A stretch of 64,000 bases of DNA from Ruegeria marina (GCF_900101475.1 NZ_FMZV01000011.1:97822-161821); one strand, 5' to 3'. Positions 8,850-16,903 are shown, counted from the first letter of the stretch. Notes: generated from the letters alone by a model not told the origin. Numbers and translations are program-made.

Positions 8850-9233
8850 ATGTCCAGGAAGTACATTGTCGACGTGGAAGGCGTGCCAGCGTCTCCTTCG
8901 CCGATTAGTAATGCCGTAGTTGTCGGGAACACATGCTGGATAAGTGGGCAACTCTCTGTTGGACCAGACGGTTACGTAGAGGGCACTGCACGTGAGGAAG
9001 CCGAAACTGCGTTCGCACACGTGTTCAGGATCGCCGAAGCGGCAGGGTTCAAGCCTACGGATATTGTCTATGTCGATATTGCGTTCTCTGATCTCGGCGA
9101 CGTCGGCGCAGTCAATGAACTCTACGCTTCGCTGTTTGAAGCCGGACGCCGACCTGCTCGCACCATTTATCAAGCTGCCCGACTACCCTTCGGGGGCAAG
9201 ATCAAAGTACAGGCGATCGCTTCCAAGGAATGA
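8850..9233 (+). CDS. RidA family (YjgF/YER057c/UK114) deaminase
   Basis: The 127-residue product has the RidA pattern: SGQLSVGPDG, a central helix EEAETAFAHVFRIAE, and the C-terminal signature RPARTIYQAARLPFGGKIKV with the conserved Arg that binds the carboxylate of enamine/imine substrates. RidA members hydrolyse reactive 2-aminoacrylate-type imines, though this subgroup may have another substrate. Start at ATG 8850 follows GAGGAAAG. It stands divergent from the AhpD-like/DUF1330 pair. Confidence 0.88.
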   Translation: MSRKYIVDVEGVPASPSPISNAVVVGNTCWISGQLSVGPDGYVEGTAREEAETAFAHVFRIAEAAGFKPTDIVYVDIAFSDLGDVGAVNELYASLFEAGRRPARTIYQAARLPFGGKIKVQAIASKE

Positions 9234-9270
9234 GTTCCCCCGGCTGGACGTATGCCGCAGTTGGGCGTCC

Positions 9271-9312
9271 GCTTTGGGCTCCGAGCCGTCATCTGATGTT
9301 TTTTGTCGGATG
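9271..9312. repeat. Possible degenerate 5' fragment of the dispersed repeat (copy F)
   Basis: TCCGCTTTGGGCTCCGAGCC is followed by the hairpin-like GTCATCTGA / TGTCGGATGAC, resembling the leader and stem of copies A-D but with a longer, T-rich loop. The rest of 9313-9586 shows no gene; it becomes AT-rich from about 9530. Confidence 0.4.
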
Positions 9313-9586
9313 ACCGGTTCGGGCTGGACTACAGACATTGATCTATTGGTTCCATCTGTGCAGTCGGAAGCACAAGATTTTCCGTCCACTTTAGAGAATG
9401 AAAGCTTCCAACTGCGTGCCATTCAACGTTCATGGCTGGTTACTTGCAGGCGCGTTTGTTGGGATAGCTAGTTAGGTAAGTTCCGTGAAAATCCGAGGTA
9501 AGCCGCGTCAATGTGGGGGATTTAGCGGGGGACGCGCTCAATTATTTCGTAAAATTTTCGCAATAAATCAATAACTTATAAAAAAA

Positions 9587-9674
9587 TGGTGGCGGAGGGG
9601 ATGGGCCTGAAAGACAACCCTCTCCACCTTAAGTTGTTGGTTTTGAAACGTTTTTCTAGACCCTCCGTCCACCA
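9587..9674. repeat. Inverted-repeat element resembling a tRNA-end remnant (copy 1)
   Basis: TGGTGGCGGAGGG (9587-9599) pairs with CCCTCCGTCCACCA (9661-9674) apart from one extra T. The left arm also reads like the reverse complement of a tRNA-Ser 3' end. A related segment starting GTGGCGGAGGGGACGGG occurs at 47829 in the same orientation. No complete tRNA fold is seen. It may be an attachment-site remnant or a small structured RNA. Confidence 0.4.
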
Positions 9675-9717
9675 TTGACTCAGCGGCCACGCCCTGCATC
9701 AGGGCTGCTCGGAGGCT

Positions 9718-10143
9718 CTAGTTTCCCTTTGAGACGCGTTCCTGAAAGCTCCGCTCGCGCTCCGGCCAAGTGCTCTTAATGTAGGCGATTACCGCGCGAA
9801 TTTCCGCGTCGCTCAGATCGCCTCCGAACCCCGGCATATCGCTCTTGTAGCCGCCCCCGACGACTGCGGCCGTGCCTTCCTTCACGAGGCGGAACAGCAC
9901 ATCGTCGGGATGATGCCAGGTATGACCGGTCTCGTCGTGCGGCGGGGCGGGCAGACGGCCGTCGGGGCCGGGCGAGCGCCAGTCTGGTTGGCCCTCGAGC
10001 TTCGCGCCATGACACGAGGCGCAGGCCTCGGCGTAGACGGCGGCACCACGGGACAGATCAGGCCCCTTCATTCGAGGCCAAGCCAGAGCCACGGCAGCGA
10101 CAGCAGCGGAAACAGCTGAAATCCAGACCCAAGGGCGCATCAT
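9718..10143 (-). CDS. Class I cytochrome c, membrane-anchored or exported
   Basis: The 141-residue product has an N-terminal hydrophobic segment (WISAVSAAVAAVALAWP), then CASCHG at about residues 41-46 for covalent haem attachment and DMPGF near 103 supplying the axial Met. It is a small periplasmic electron carrier. It is the last gene of the copper operon, placed 54 bp after the CusF-like gene, but a strong terminator lies between them and its GGAGG ribosome site begins right after the T tract. Probably it passes electrons for periplasmic copper or oxidase chemistry. Confidence 0.9.
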   Translation of the reverse strand: MMRPWVWISAVSAAVAAVALAWPRMKGPDLSRGAAVYAEACASCHGAKLEGQPDWRSPGPDGRLPAPPHDETGHTWHHPDDVLFRLVKEGTAAVVGGGYKSDMPGFGGDLSDAEIRAVIAYIKSTWPERERSFQERVSKGN

Positions 10144-10154
10144 GAACCTCCGTC

Positions 10155-10193
10155 AAAAAAAAGCCGCACGCCGACACATCGGCGTGCGGCTTC
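10155..10193 (-). terminator. Rho-independent terminator between the cusF-like and cytochrome c genes
   Basis: Read on the minus strand, a 13-bp GC-rich stem AGCCGCACGCCGA / TCGGCGTGCGGCT with a TGTG loop is followed by seven or more T residues. It follows the CusF-like gene by a few bases and ends 12 bp before the cytochrome c start, so cytochrome expression must depend on readthrough or on control of this structure. Confidence 0.9.
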
Positions 10194-10196
10194 GGC

Positions 10197-10484
10197 TTAC
10201 TGCACCTCGATCTCGGTCACTGTCAGCTTGCCATTCACGCGATCTGCGGTGAACCGGATCTGAGTTCCGTCGGACAGGCCTTCGAGCATGGACGGATCTG
10301 CGACGACAAACACCATTTTCATTGCCGGCATATCGAGGTTTTCGAGAGGCCCGTGGTCAATCGTGACCTTGTTCCACTGGGTGTCCACCTTGGTCACGGT
10401 ACCAGTCGCCATCGGGTGTTCCCCGGCCGAAAGCGCGCCGGAAGCCGCGATTGCAGCAATGGCGGCAAAAGACAGAAGTTTCAT
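10197..10484 (-). CDS. CusF-type periplasmic copper-binding protein
   Basis: The 95-residue product has a signal peptide (MKLLSFAAIAAIAASGALSA) and one CusF/EcE domain. The key copper ligands of the family are visible: a His in VTIDHGPLENL, and the Trp/Met cluster represented by W in DTQWNKV and the NLDMPAMKMVF methionines. CusF binds Cu(I)/Ag(I) in the periplasm and hands it to an exporter. It lies 18 bp downstream of the cupredoxin gene in the operon. Confidence 0.9.
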   Translation of the reverse strand: MKLLSFAAIAAIAASGALSAGEHPMATGTVTKVDTQWNKVTIDHGPLENLDMPAMKMVFVVADPSMLEGLSDGTQIRFTADRVNGKLTVTEIEVQ

Positions 10485-10502
10485 GTTGGGTTTCTCCGAG
10501 GT

Positions 10503-10985
10503 TCAGTTGACTACAAGCGCGCCATGCATGCCGCCTTCGTAGTGCCCGGGCAGCAGGCACGCGAATTCAAAGGTGCCAGGATTGACGAAGGTCCACAGGA
10601 TTTCGGCCTCTTGGCCAGGTTCCAGTCTGACGGCATTTGGATCGTCGTGCTCCATTTCAGGAAACCGTGCCATCATTTCTTTATGCTCGGCATTCGCATG
10701 CATCGTATCCATGACGAACTCGTGCACTTCTTCTCCTTCGTTCACGATATGCAAGCGCACGGTTTCCCCGACGGAAAAACTCAGTTCCTTCTGGTCGAAG
10801 ACGTACACGTTCTCATCGTCGTAGTCCTCTTTCATAACAACTTTCACGGTCCGTGTCGGATTAGTTTCGGCGGGTTTGCCAACGGCCATGGCTTTTTCGT
10901 GACCGTGGCCGCCGGAATGCGTGCCAACAGCCAGCGCCAAGGTTGGCGCAAGTACAATTGCAAGGGCTGTAAGGGCTGTTTTCAT
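10503..10985 (-). CDS. Exported cupredoxin (blue-copper domain)
   Basis: The 160-residue product has a signal peptide (MKTALTALAIVLAPTLALA) and a plastocyanin/azurin-like domain. The type 1 copper ligands are seen: His in EVHEFVMD, then Cys, His and Met in CLLPGHYEGGMHG near the C-terminus. The leading part is His-rich (THSGGHGHEK) and the middle is Met/His-rich. ATG 10985 has AAGGAG upstream; an ATG at 11018 overlaps the stop of the oxidase gene (ATGA) and would add eleven residues before the signal. It probably accepts copper or electrons from the adjacent oxidase. Confidence 0.9.
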   Translation of the reverse strand: MKTALTALAIVLAPTLALAVGTHSGGHGHEKAMAVGKPAETNPTRTVKVVMKEDYDDENVYVFDQKELSFSVGETVRLHIVNEGEEVHEFVMDTMHANAEHKEMMARFPEMEHDDPNAVRLEPGQEAEILWTFVNPGTFEFACLLPGHYEGGMHGALVVN

Positions 10986-11014
10986 GGGTTGTTCTCCTTT
11001 GGTGATCTTTTCTT

Positions 11015-12382
11015 TCATCCCAAACGGGTGCCACCGCGAGGTGTCAGGATCGTCCGGGGGTTGATGTTGCTCGCATGCTCAGGCAGTTCGCCCGTCCACT
11101 CATAGGCTTGGGTGCCAGGAGGGTTCTGGTACCAGCCCGGGTCGGAGTAGTCGTCCGGCGCTATGCCCTCGCGGACCTTCACGACCGAGAACATCCCGCC
11201 CATCTCCAACGGGCCATGCGGCCCCCAACCGGCCATCATCGGCACTGTGTTGTGAGGAATCTCCATCGACATCTCGCCCATGTCTGCCATGCCGGCCGTG
11301 CCCATGGGCATATAACCTGGTTGCTGGCGGCGGATTTTCTCTGTGACCCGTGTCTTGTTCGCGCCGATGAAGGTCGGGATGTCATGACCCATGGCATTCA
11401 TCGTGTGGTGCGACTTGTGGCAATGGATCGCCCAGTCGCCTTCATGGATCGCGTCGAATTCGTAAGCCCGCATGGCGCCAACGGGAATGTCGATTGACAC
11501 TTCCGGCCAGCGCGCACTTTCCGGGACCCAACCGCCGTCAGTGCAGGTCACCTGGAAGTCGTAACCATGCATATGGATGGGGTGGTTGGTCATCGTCAGG
11601 TTGCCGCAGCGTACCCGCACCCGATCACCCTTGTTGACCACCAACGGATCAATGTCGGGGAAAATCCGGCTGTTCCATGTCCACAGATTGAAATCCGTCA
11701 TCTCCATGATCCGAGGAATATAGGTTCCCGGATCGATGTCATATGCGGCCAGAAGAAAGGCAAAGTCCCGGTCCACCGGCATGAAGGCCGGGTCGCGGGG
11801 ATGCACGATGAACAAACCCATCATGCCCATCGCCATCTGCACCATCTCGTCGGCATGCGGGTGGTACATGAAGGTGCCGGATTTCACGAGGTCGAACTCG
11901 TAGACAAACGTTTTTCCCGGCGGAATACCGGGGTGGCTCAGCCCGCCGACGCCATCCATGCCCGAGGGCAGAATCAAGCCGTGCCAATGGACCGAAGTGT
12001 GCTCGGGCAAACGGTTGGTGACGTAGATCCGCACCCGTTCACCTTCGACGGCCTCGATGGTTGGTCCGGTCGACTGGCCATTGTATCCCCAGAGGCGGGC
12101 GATCATGCCATCAGCCATGATCCGTTCGACGGGTTCGGCTACAAGGTGGAACTCCTTCACATCGCCGTTCATCCGGTATGGCAATGACCAGCCATTCAGG
12201 GTCACGACCGGGTTGTAGTCGAACCTGTCGGTCGGACGTGGCGGTACCTGGGTATATGGGCTGTCCGTGAACGCCGCCTCAGGCAGATCCCTGAACCGGG
12301 TCTGAGCGGCGCCCGCATTTGCCAGAACAGCGCCGGCACCTGCGGTCAAGCCAGCACCCAGAAGTTGTCTGCGGTTTATCAT
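11015..12382 (-). CDS. Multicopper oxidase, Tat-exported, copper-resistance type
   Basis: The 455-residue product begins MINRRQLLGAG, a twin-arginine signal. Four copper-binding motifs are in order: HWHG near residue 131, HPHADE near 173, HPIHMHG near 267 and HCHKSHH near 323, so the type 1 site and trinuclear cluster are complete. A Met-rich stretch (MPMGTAGMADMGEMSMEIP) resembles methionine loops of cuprous oxidases. It likely oxidises Cu(I) in the periplasm. Start overlaps the stop of the TolC-family gene by ATGA and its own stop overlaps an ATG of the cupredoxin, showing tight coupling. Confidence 0.92.
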   Translation of the reverse strand: MINRRQLLGAGLTAGAGAVLANAGAAQTRFRDLPEAAFTDSPYTQVPPRPTDRFDYNPVVTLNGWSLPYRMNGDVKEFHLVAEPVERIMADGMIARLWGYNGQSTGPTIEAVEGERVRIYVTNRLPEHTSVHWHGLILPSGMDGVGGLSHPGIPPGKTFVYEFDLVKSGTFMYHPHADEMVQMAMGMMGLFIVHPRDPAFMPVDRDFAFLLAAYDIDPGTYIPRIMEMTDFNLWTWNSRIFPDIDPLVVNKGDRVRVRCGNLTMTNHPIHMHGYDFQVTCTDGGWVPESARWPEVSIDIPVGAMRAYEFDAIHEGDWAIHCHKSHHTMNAMGHDIPTFIGANKTRVTEKIRRQQPGYMPMGTAGMADMGEMSMEIPHNTVPMMAGWGPHGPLEMGGMFSVVKVREGIAPDDYSDPGWYQNPPGTQAYEWTGELPEHASNINPRTILTPRGGTRLG

Positions 12383-13785
12383 TCGTCATCTCCCTTTTGG
12401 CTACCTGCGCTTGCGGACCCACCCCAGATCGCCGCAGTCACATCGGTTTCGGCCAGCCAGTAGTCCCGTTTCGCCTCGGCTGCGCCAAGCTCTGCTTCAA
12501 GCCCGTCACGGGCGTCTTCCAACAGTTCGAACGTGGAGGTGATCATGCCGTTGTAGGATTTCAGGGCCTCCTCATCGATCGTTCGCCTGAGTGGCAGAAC
12601 GGTGTCACGCCAATGGCGCGCAACCGAATGTTTGCCCGTTACCGCCATATGGGCCGCGCGGGCCTCGGTTCGGGCACCGATAGCCGCTTCGGCCAGCAGG
12701 TTCGCTGCCTTCAGATAGGTAAGAGAGCCGCGGCGCGAGATTAACTTGCTGCTGTCATAAAGTGGGATCTCAAAATCAATGACCGGGACGACCGACGTAT
12801 CGCCGCTGTCACGCTCGATCTCTGCGCCCAACGCAATCTCGAGATCGGAAAACACCCGTGTCTGGCCGGTTAGGCGATACTCGGCCGCGATCGCCTCCAG
12901 CTCAAGCCGACCAGCGGCGAGATCGACCCGGTTTTCCAAGGCCAGCCGCTCGATATCCGCGCTGGATCGCGGCTGCCCGGGCAAGCCGGGCAGCGCATCT
13001 GGCACATAGAACCTGGCCTGTCCCAAGGACACGCCCATCAGCCGCGCCAGGCGCCCCTTGGCCAGTTCGGCTTCCAGCCTGGCATCAGCAAGCTCCGCGG
13101 CGAGCTCGGCATTGAACGCATGTTCGCGTGCCTGGTCCGCTACTCCCAGGGCACCGGTCCTGCCGAGTTCTGTTGCCAGTTCAGAGGCCGCATCGGCGGC
13201 GTTCTGTGTGCGGGCGATCAGGGCCGCTGCCTCAAACGCCGCCACGGCTTCGATCCAGGCACGGCGCGTTTCCACGGCCAGCGCAATGGTTTCACCGGCA
13301 GCGGCAAGCTGCGCCTGTTCGAAGCGAAGCTCGGCGACCTTGGTTCTGGGCTTCACCGTGGCTGCCTCCACCAAGGCCGTGATCAAGGCAGCTTCAAGGG
13401 TTCGAGTAACGTCTCCGGCAAGACCCGTGATCGATACGCCGATTGAAGGTACAGGCCCGATTGCAGTCTCCCAGACGTCGGCAGCAGACAGACCCAGATC
13501 GGAATAGGTTGCCTGAAGCCCTCGATTATTCAGCAAGGCGACCTGAACAGCGGTATCCGAACTCACGGTCTTGCCCTGGATCTTGGATAAGGCTCTGGAT
13601 TCGGCGGCATTGATTTCTGAAGCGTTTAGGTGCCATGCCGGTGTCCCGGCCTGAGCCTGCTGGGTACGGTTGGCTACCACGTCAAGACCCGCACGTGGCG
13701 CGCTGACCTCGTTTATGGTGTCCATGTCGGCGCAAGCCGCCAGAACACCGACGAGCGCCAAAGAGGAAACAAGTTTGGTCTTCAT
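12379..13785 (-). CDS. TolC-family outer membrane lipoprotein
   Basis: The 468-residue product has a lipoprotein signal with lipobox LAAC near residue 18 and the repeated alpha-helical duplication of outer membrane efflux proteins, rich in Ala/Glu/Leu. It resembles CusC-like channel proteins found in copper operons. There is no RND pump or membrane-fusion gene beside it, so its inner-membrane partner is either elsewhere or it has a different job. It lies between the small lipoprotein gene (2-bp gap) and the multicopper oxidase (4-bp overlap). Confidence 0.9.
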   Translation of the reverse strand: MKTKLVSSLALVGVLAACADMDTINEVSAPRAGLDVVANRTQQAQAGTPAWHLNASEINAAESRALSKIQGKTVSSDTAVQVALLNNRGLQATYSDLGLSAADVWETAIGPVPSIGVSITGLAGDVTRTLEAALITALVEAATVKPRTKVAELRFEQAQLAAAGETIALAVETRRAWIEAVAAFEAAALIARTQNAADAASELATELGRTGALGVADQAREHAFNAELAAELADARLEAELAKGRLARLMGVSLGQARFYVPDALPGLPGQPRSSADIERLALENRVDLAAGRLELEAIAAEYRLTGQTRVFSDLEIALGAEIERDSGDTSVVPVIDFEIPLYDSSKLISRRGSLTYLKAANLLAEAAIGARTEARAAHMAVTGKHSVARHWRDTVLPLRRTIDEEALKSYNGMITSTFELLEDARDGLEAELGAAEAKRDYWLAETDVTAAIWGGSASAGSQKGDDE

Positions 13786-13787
13786 GC

Positions 13788-13991
13788 TCAGTTTCCCGTC
13801 TGCGCATCGTTCACGCCGCGCCAGTCCGCGGGCTCGACCACACTGTACCCGCCGTACCGGACCGCCGGGCCTGACGTAACCTGGGAAGACGGGGCCGCAG
13901 AGCTGTCACGCTCTGAGCCCAGTGGAAGTGGCTCAAGCGGCGCACACGCCACAATCGCCAGCGGCATGAGAGCCGCAAATAGAATTCTCAT
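13788..13991 (-). CDS. Small lipoprotein of the copper operon
   Basis: The 67-residue product begins MRILFAALMPLAIVACAP, a short lipoprotein signal with Cys16 as the lipid site, followed by a Pro/Ser-rich tail with RYGGYSVVEP. No family is recognised. It lies 2 bp before the TolC-family gene, so it is co-translated with it and probably acts in the same envelope complex or as a small anchored copper-stress protein. Confidence 0.75.
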   Translation of the reverse strand: MRILFAALMPLAIVACAPLEPLPLGSERDSSAAPSSQVTSGPAVRYGGYSVVEPADWRGVNDAQTGN

Positions 13992-14012
13992 AGAAGTTTG
14001 ACTCGCGTTGGA

Positions 14013-14063
14013 TTGATCGTTTCAGGGCGCGCTAGCGCGTTGCCCTAGGAGAGAAACGATCAA
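14013..14063. promoter_or_regulatory. Large perfect inverted repeat between two copper genes
   Basis: TTGATCGTTTC (14013-14023) pairs with GAAACGATCAA (14053-14063), and inside it AGGGC pairs with GCCCT around a GCGCTAGCGC core. The right arm contains the stop codon of the upstream His-rich gene and the left arm lies 21 bp before the lipoprotein start. There is no T tract, so attenuation, mRNA processing or protein binding is more likely than simple termination. Confidence 0.7.
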
Positions 14064-14440
14064 GCACGCGGCGGGCGACGCAGGCCTTCGGGACTGGCCT
14101 GTTCCGTCATGGAACGTGCGTACGTTTTGCCATCCGAGATGCGGAAATCTGTCGAAATCTCTGTCCCATGTTGCAGGTCCACGAAAGTGACCGCACAGAA
14201 ATGAAGCTCGCAGTGGCTATCAGAATGCTGCTTGGGTTCGCCTGCGGCATGATGATCGAGCGATCCTGCCGTAAGGTGTGTGTGCACTGCATGATGATCG
14301 AGAACGGCCGAAGACAAAGCGATCATCGACGATGGTTCTTGGCACACCACTCCTGCAACCAATTTCGCAGGATAAAGCAACACAAAGACCGCGAAAAAAG
14401 TCGCGACCAAGCAAGCTGCTATTCTGCACATCTTATTCAT
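14060..14440 (-). CDS. Small His-rich membrane or exported protein at the head of the copper operon
   Basis: Taken from ATG 14440 the product has about 126 residues: a hydrophobic segment (IAACLVATFFAVFVLLYPA), then a tail rich in His (DHHAVHTH, LDHHAAGE, HSDSHCELHFC) and Cys, suggesting periplasmic metal binding. Other in-frame starts are 14455 and 14662; neither has a clear ribosome site, so the start is uncertain. No family is recognised with certainty. Its place upstream of the copper operon supports a metal-binding or sensing role. Confidence 0.6.
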   Translation of the reverse strand: MNKMCRIAACLVATFFAVFVLLYPAKLVAGVVCQEPSSMIALSSAVLDHHAVHTHLTAGSLDHHAAGEPKQHSDSHCELHFCAVTFVDLQHGTEISTDFRISDGKTYARSMTEQASPEGLRRPPRA

Positions 14441-14476
14441 AAATTTTGGATACATTATTGGGTGTAGGTCAGCAAT

Positions 14477-14518
14477 ATAGTTTTGCGTGGCGAGCCATCG
14501 TTTTGCGTGGTGAGGCCA
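14477..14518. repeat. Short tandem duplication upstream of the His-rich gene
   Basis: GTTTTGCGTGGCGAGCCATC is followed immediately by GTTTTGCGTGGTGAGGCCATC, two 20-21-bp units differing at a few bases. They lie 20-60 bp upstream of the probable start of the copper operon on the minus strand and may be paired regulator sites. The remaining 14519-14776 holds no convincing gene. Confidence 0.5.
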
Positions 14519-14776
14519 TCGAAACAACAGCCTGTTTACGCAATGACGCCACACAGGATCTGGATTGTCATCGTTTTGAAGAACGATGTCGTCCTGCAGA
14601 CCGAGCTTTTCATGGGAACGAGGAATGCGAGCGTTAACTGGCCGGAACCGGCGTGCGGCCAAAAAAGCCTTGGGTTTATTGCCCCTGTAGCGAACAGGTC
14701 CTCAGCCGCAGATATGACCACATGGCCGCGCGTCCGCATAGCGCCCATCTCATATCGGTAGTTCGATTTTCCAACG

Positions 14777-15190
14777 TCATTCATTTTCGTCCCGCACGTT
14801 CGCGACCAGGGCCCGCAAATCTTCCACGTCGACGAAATCTGGTACATGCGCATCGCCGGTCACGAAAGACGGTGTTCCGTTGAACCCCAAGGCTTGGCTA
14901 AAGCGCTCAGACGTTTCAATGAGCGTCTCGATTTGCAACTCTTTCATATCCCTTCGGAGTTGCTCGAGATCAAGCCCTGCAACTTCGACAATCCGCGTAA
15001 CCGTTGCTTCCTCGGCCCGGTAGTTCATGCCCATCAAGGCCCAGTGGAATTCTTCGTAAAGCGCTTGGTTGCGAACTGTGGCACAGCGCGGGCAGCGAAT
15101 GCTGAGCCTTCGCTCCGGATTGGCCACTCGCGATAGACAAGGCTCGGCAAGCTTGCCAACGAGCAGAAGAAGATCGCCGAAAGTTTTCAC
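14777..15190 (-). pseudogene. DsbA-family oxidoreductase remnant, frameshifted and 5'-truncated
   Basis: The last two thirds read as a DsbA/ScsC-like C-terminal half: YEEFHWALMGM, a helical segment, then the cis-Pro region FNGTPSFVTGD. Upstream, the matching sequence continues in a different frame as VYREWPIRSEGSAFAARAV, the family's EFPILGEGS-type strand, and then shifts again. The catalytic CxxC is missing. At least two frameshifts and loss of the 5' end make this a dead gene. It directly follows the MFS remnant. Confidence 0.75.
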
Positions 15191-15206
15191 ATGGGCAATT
15201 TAGATC

Positions 15207-15345
15207 TAGCTCAGCCTGTCATCGGTGAACCCGAGATCGGCCTGACTGACGGGAAGCGCGACATCGATGTCGATTTGTTGAGGATGACGATGAACTGCGC
15301 GGCGCACAGGAGCGCCAGCTCCCTGCACCGTTTTGGATCAGTATT
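15207..15345 (-). pseudogene. MFS (DHA2/EmrB-type) transporter N-terminal remnant
   Basis: In one frame ELALLCAAQFIVILN is read, and one frameshift later DVALPVSQADLGFTDD, which together match the first membrane helix and the VALPSIQADLGFS signature of DHA2 drug transporters. A stop follows at 15207-15209 and the next sequence is the DsbA remnant. It is a leftover of a deletion that joined two unrelated genes. Confidence 0.65.
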
Positions 15346-15399
15346 GGGAAGTGACATCGGAGGAAGTGCTTTGGTTGCAGTTGGGCCGTAGAGATTCGT

Positions 15400-15831
15400 A
15401 CGGATGACTTGCGTCCTCGTGGCTCCAATCGTGGCAGGGTCAACGCCCCTCCCAGCCTGTCAGGGTGCGATTTCAGTCAGTCTGTCGACGCTGATGCGCG
15501 GCGCGCTTCTTTCATCTTGACCCTGCCTGCCTTGGAAGCCGGAAAAGCCGATTCGACAATGCCTTCATTGCGCGGAGAACCTCGATGAAACATGCTTCCC
15601 CGTCGTCCGATCGTCCGACTCTAATCAGGCATCTTCTGTAAGTCCTAAGCAACGGAACGCTCGAGCGCTTGGTGTTGCTTGACATCGAAGGCAAGGAAAT
15701 AGACGAGCACATTCTGCTCAAGTCACATCTGGTCCGAGTACGACCTGTCTGATTCTCGACCAAGCCGCCAGTTCTCTGACAGGTGGCGTGGCGGATTGAA
15801 GGCGTGGCCCCTAAACGCACGCCGTCTGCTG
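15400..15831. other. Gene-free stretch before cueR
   Basis: No coding sequence with family-like content was found here on either strand. Long minus-strand frames overlapping this area are antisense to cueR. The segment ends in the CueR-type promoter. Confidence 0.5.
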
Positions 15832-15862
15832 TTGACCCTCCAATGGTGGTAGGGTGTAGACA
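15832..15862 (+). promoter_or_regulatory. CueR-type promoter of the cueR gene
   Basis: TTGACC (-35) is followed by a 19-bp spacer and TAGACA (-10), the stretched spacing typical of MerR-family promoters. Within it ACCCT and AGGGT form an inverted repeat around CCAATGGTGGT. It lies 43 bp upstream of the cueR start and indicates autoregulation. Confidence 0.75.
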
Positions 15863-15904
15863 CGATTCGATCCTGGCCTGACCGGATGCGAATGGAGTAA
15901 TGCC

Positions 15905-16357
15905 ATGAATATTGGAGAAGCCTCGAAAGCTACCGGGATCTCGGTGAAGATGCTGAGGTATTATGAAGAAATCGGTCTTGTTCGTGCTGCGCTCCGCAGC
16001 CTGTCGGGGTACCGCGTATATTCCGACAAGAACATTGCGATGTTGCGCTTCGTGCGCCGGGCCCGCGATCTCGGGTTCCAGGTCAAGCAAATCGCGTCTC
16101 TGCTGGACCTTTGGCAGGACGGTAGTCGCGCAAGCGCCGATGTGAAGTCTCTGGCTCTCGATCATGTCCGCGAACTTGAACAGCGGCGGCGGGAGCTGGA
16201 CGAGATGATTGCGACGCTCGAGCATCTCGCGCACCATTGCCACGGTGATGACCGGCCCGACTGCCCGATCCTTTCAAGCCTCGGCTCGGAGGAAGACGCC
16301 GAACCCAAATCCAAACGCAAGAAGGTGTCGCGGCGGAGCTTCGGCGTCGCGGGTTGA
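15905..16357 (+). CDS. cueR: Cu(I)-responsive MerR-family regulator CueR
   Basis: The 150-residue product begins MNIGEASKATGISVKMLRYYEEIGL, the MerR winged-helix, followed by a dimerisation helix (to about residue 110) and a metal loop HHCHGDDRPDCPIL. The two cysteines spaced as in CueR with the short C-x7-C loop indicate monovalent copper, silver or gold sensing rather than mercury or zinc. Three promoters with matching operators occur in this window: its own, copA's and copZ's. The C-terminus has a basic tail (KSKRKKVSRR) longer than usual. ATG 15905 has no strong ribosome site but begins exactly at the family start. Confidence 0.9.
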   Translation: MNIGEASKATGISVKMLRYYEEIGLVRAALRSLSGYRVYSDKNIAMLRFVRRARDLGFQVKQIASLLDLWQDGSRASADVKSLALDHVRELEQRRRELDEMIATLEHLAHHCHGDDRPDCPILSSLGSEEDAEPKSKRKKVSRRSFGVAG

Positions 16358-16435
16358 GTTTCGCCGAACCATACTGGCCGATCCCGCATCTCCGCGCGAG
16401 CGTCCGCGCTGTTGACGAAGTCATTCAGACTGTGT

Positions 16436-16464
16436 GCTGGGAGTTTTTCCAACTCCCGGCTTTT
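16436..16464 (+). terminator. Rho-independent terminator after cueR
   Basis: GCTGGGAGTT and AACTCCCGGC form a stem around TTTCC, followed by TTTTCTG. It ends transcription of cueR before the convergent copA-glutaredoxin transcript. Confidence 0.75.
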
Positions 16465-16476
16465 CTGTTCCGTTTC

Positions 16477-16599
16477 TCAGCTGGCCGCCGCGACATCTGC
16501 GGTCATGGACGCCTCGGGCGGCGTGAAGAAGATGTAGGCGCGCAGATCGGGGCGCTGCAACCCCGAAGCCAAAACGACTTCCGTTAGGGCATCGATCAT
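16477..16599 (-). CDS. Possible 40-residue ORF after glutaredoxin
   Basis: MIDALTEVVLASGLQRP followed by LRAYIFFTPPEASMTAD reads coherently and its frame stays open upstream of the ATG into the end of the glutaredoxin gene. An 18-codon ORF starting in the glutaredoxin stop (16655) ends in the TGATG that starts this one. It could be a real small protein, or the tail of a gene that lost its front. No family recognised. Confidence 0.28.
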   Translation of the reverse strand: MIDALTEVVLASGLQRPDLRAYIFFTPPEASMTADVAAAS

Positions 16600-16651
16600 C
16601 ACCGGAGGGCCTGCCCGTCCTGGGGCCAGACCGGTTCGTGCGTCAGATAGG

Positions 16652-16903
16652 TCATGACCCGATCTCCTTCAGACGGACCTCGATCCGGGGCTTGATGTCC
16701 TGGAACGTGCCGTAGGTGAACCAGTCGCCGATCTGGGCGATGGGGGCGACACGCACGCCGAAGCGGCCCTTGGCCTCGTCCATCACGGCCTGATCGGTGA
16801 GATCCCGTTCGACGTAGGCGATGCCGAGGCGGGTGAGCCAGGCCTTCAGTGTGCGGCAGTCGGGGCAGGTCGGCGTGGAATAGACGGTGACGGTATCGGT
16901 CAT
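16652..16903 (-). CDS. Glutaredoxin-like protein
   Basis: The 83-residue product has the thioredoxin fold of a small glutaredoxin with active site CPDC at about residues 13-16 and VAPIAQIGDWFTYG around the cis-Pro position (here Ala-Pro-Ile). Glutaredoxins reduce disulfides or bind Cu(I)/Fe-S. It lies 72 bp downstream of copA on the same strand, so it is probably induced by copper with the ATPase and may protect or load thiols under copper stress. Confidence 0.87.
   Translation of the reverse strand: MTDTVTVYSTPTCPDCRTLKAWLTRLGIAYVERDLTDQAVMDEAKGRFGVRVAPIAQIGDWFTYGTFQDIKPRIEVRLKEIGS

Noticed and set aside
9587..9674. A functional tRNA gene
   Set aside because: The outer arms pair but no D-arm, anticodon arm or GTTCGA T-loop is present.
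15512..16243. 243-codon minus-strand open frame
   Set aside because: It is antisense to cueR and has no recognisable domain, while cueR has full family motifs and its own promoter.
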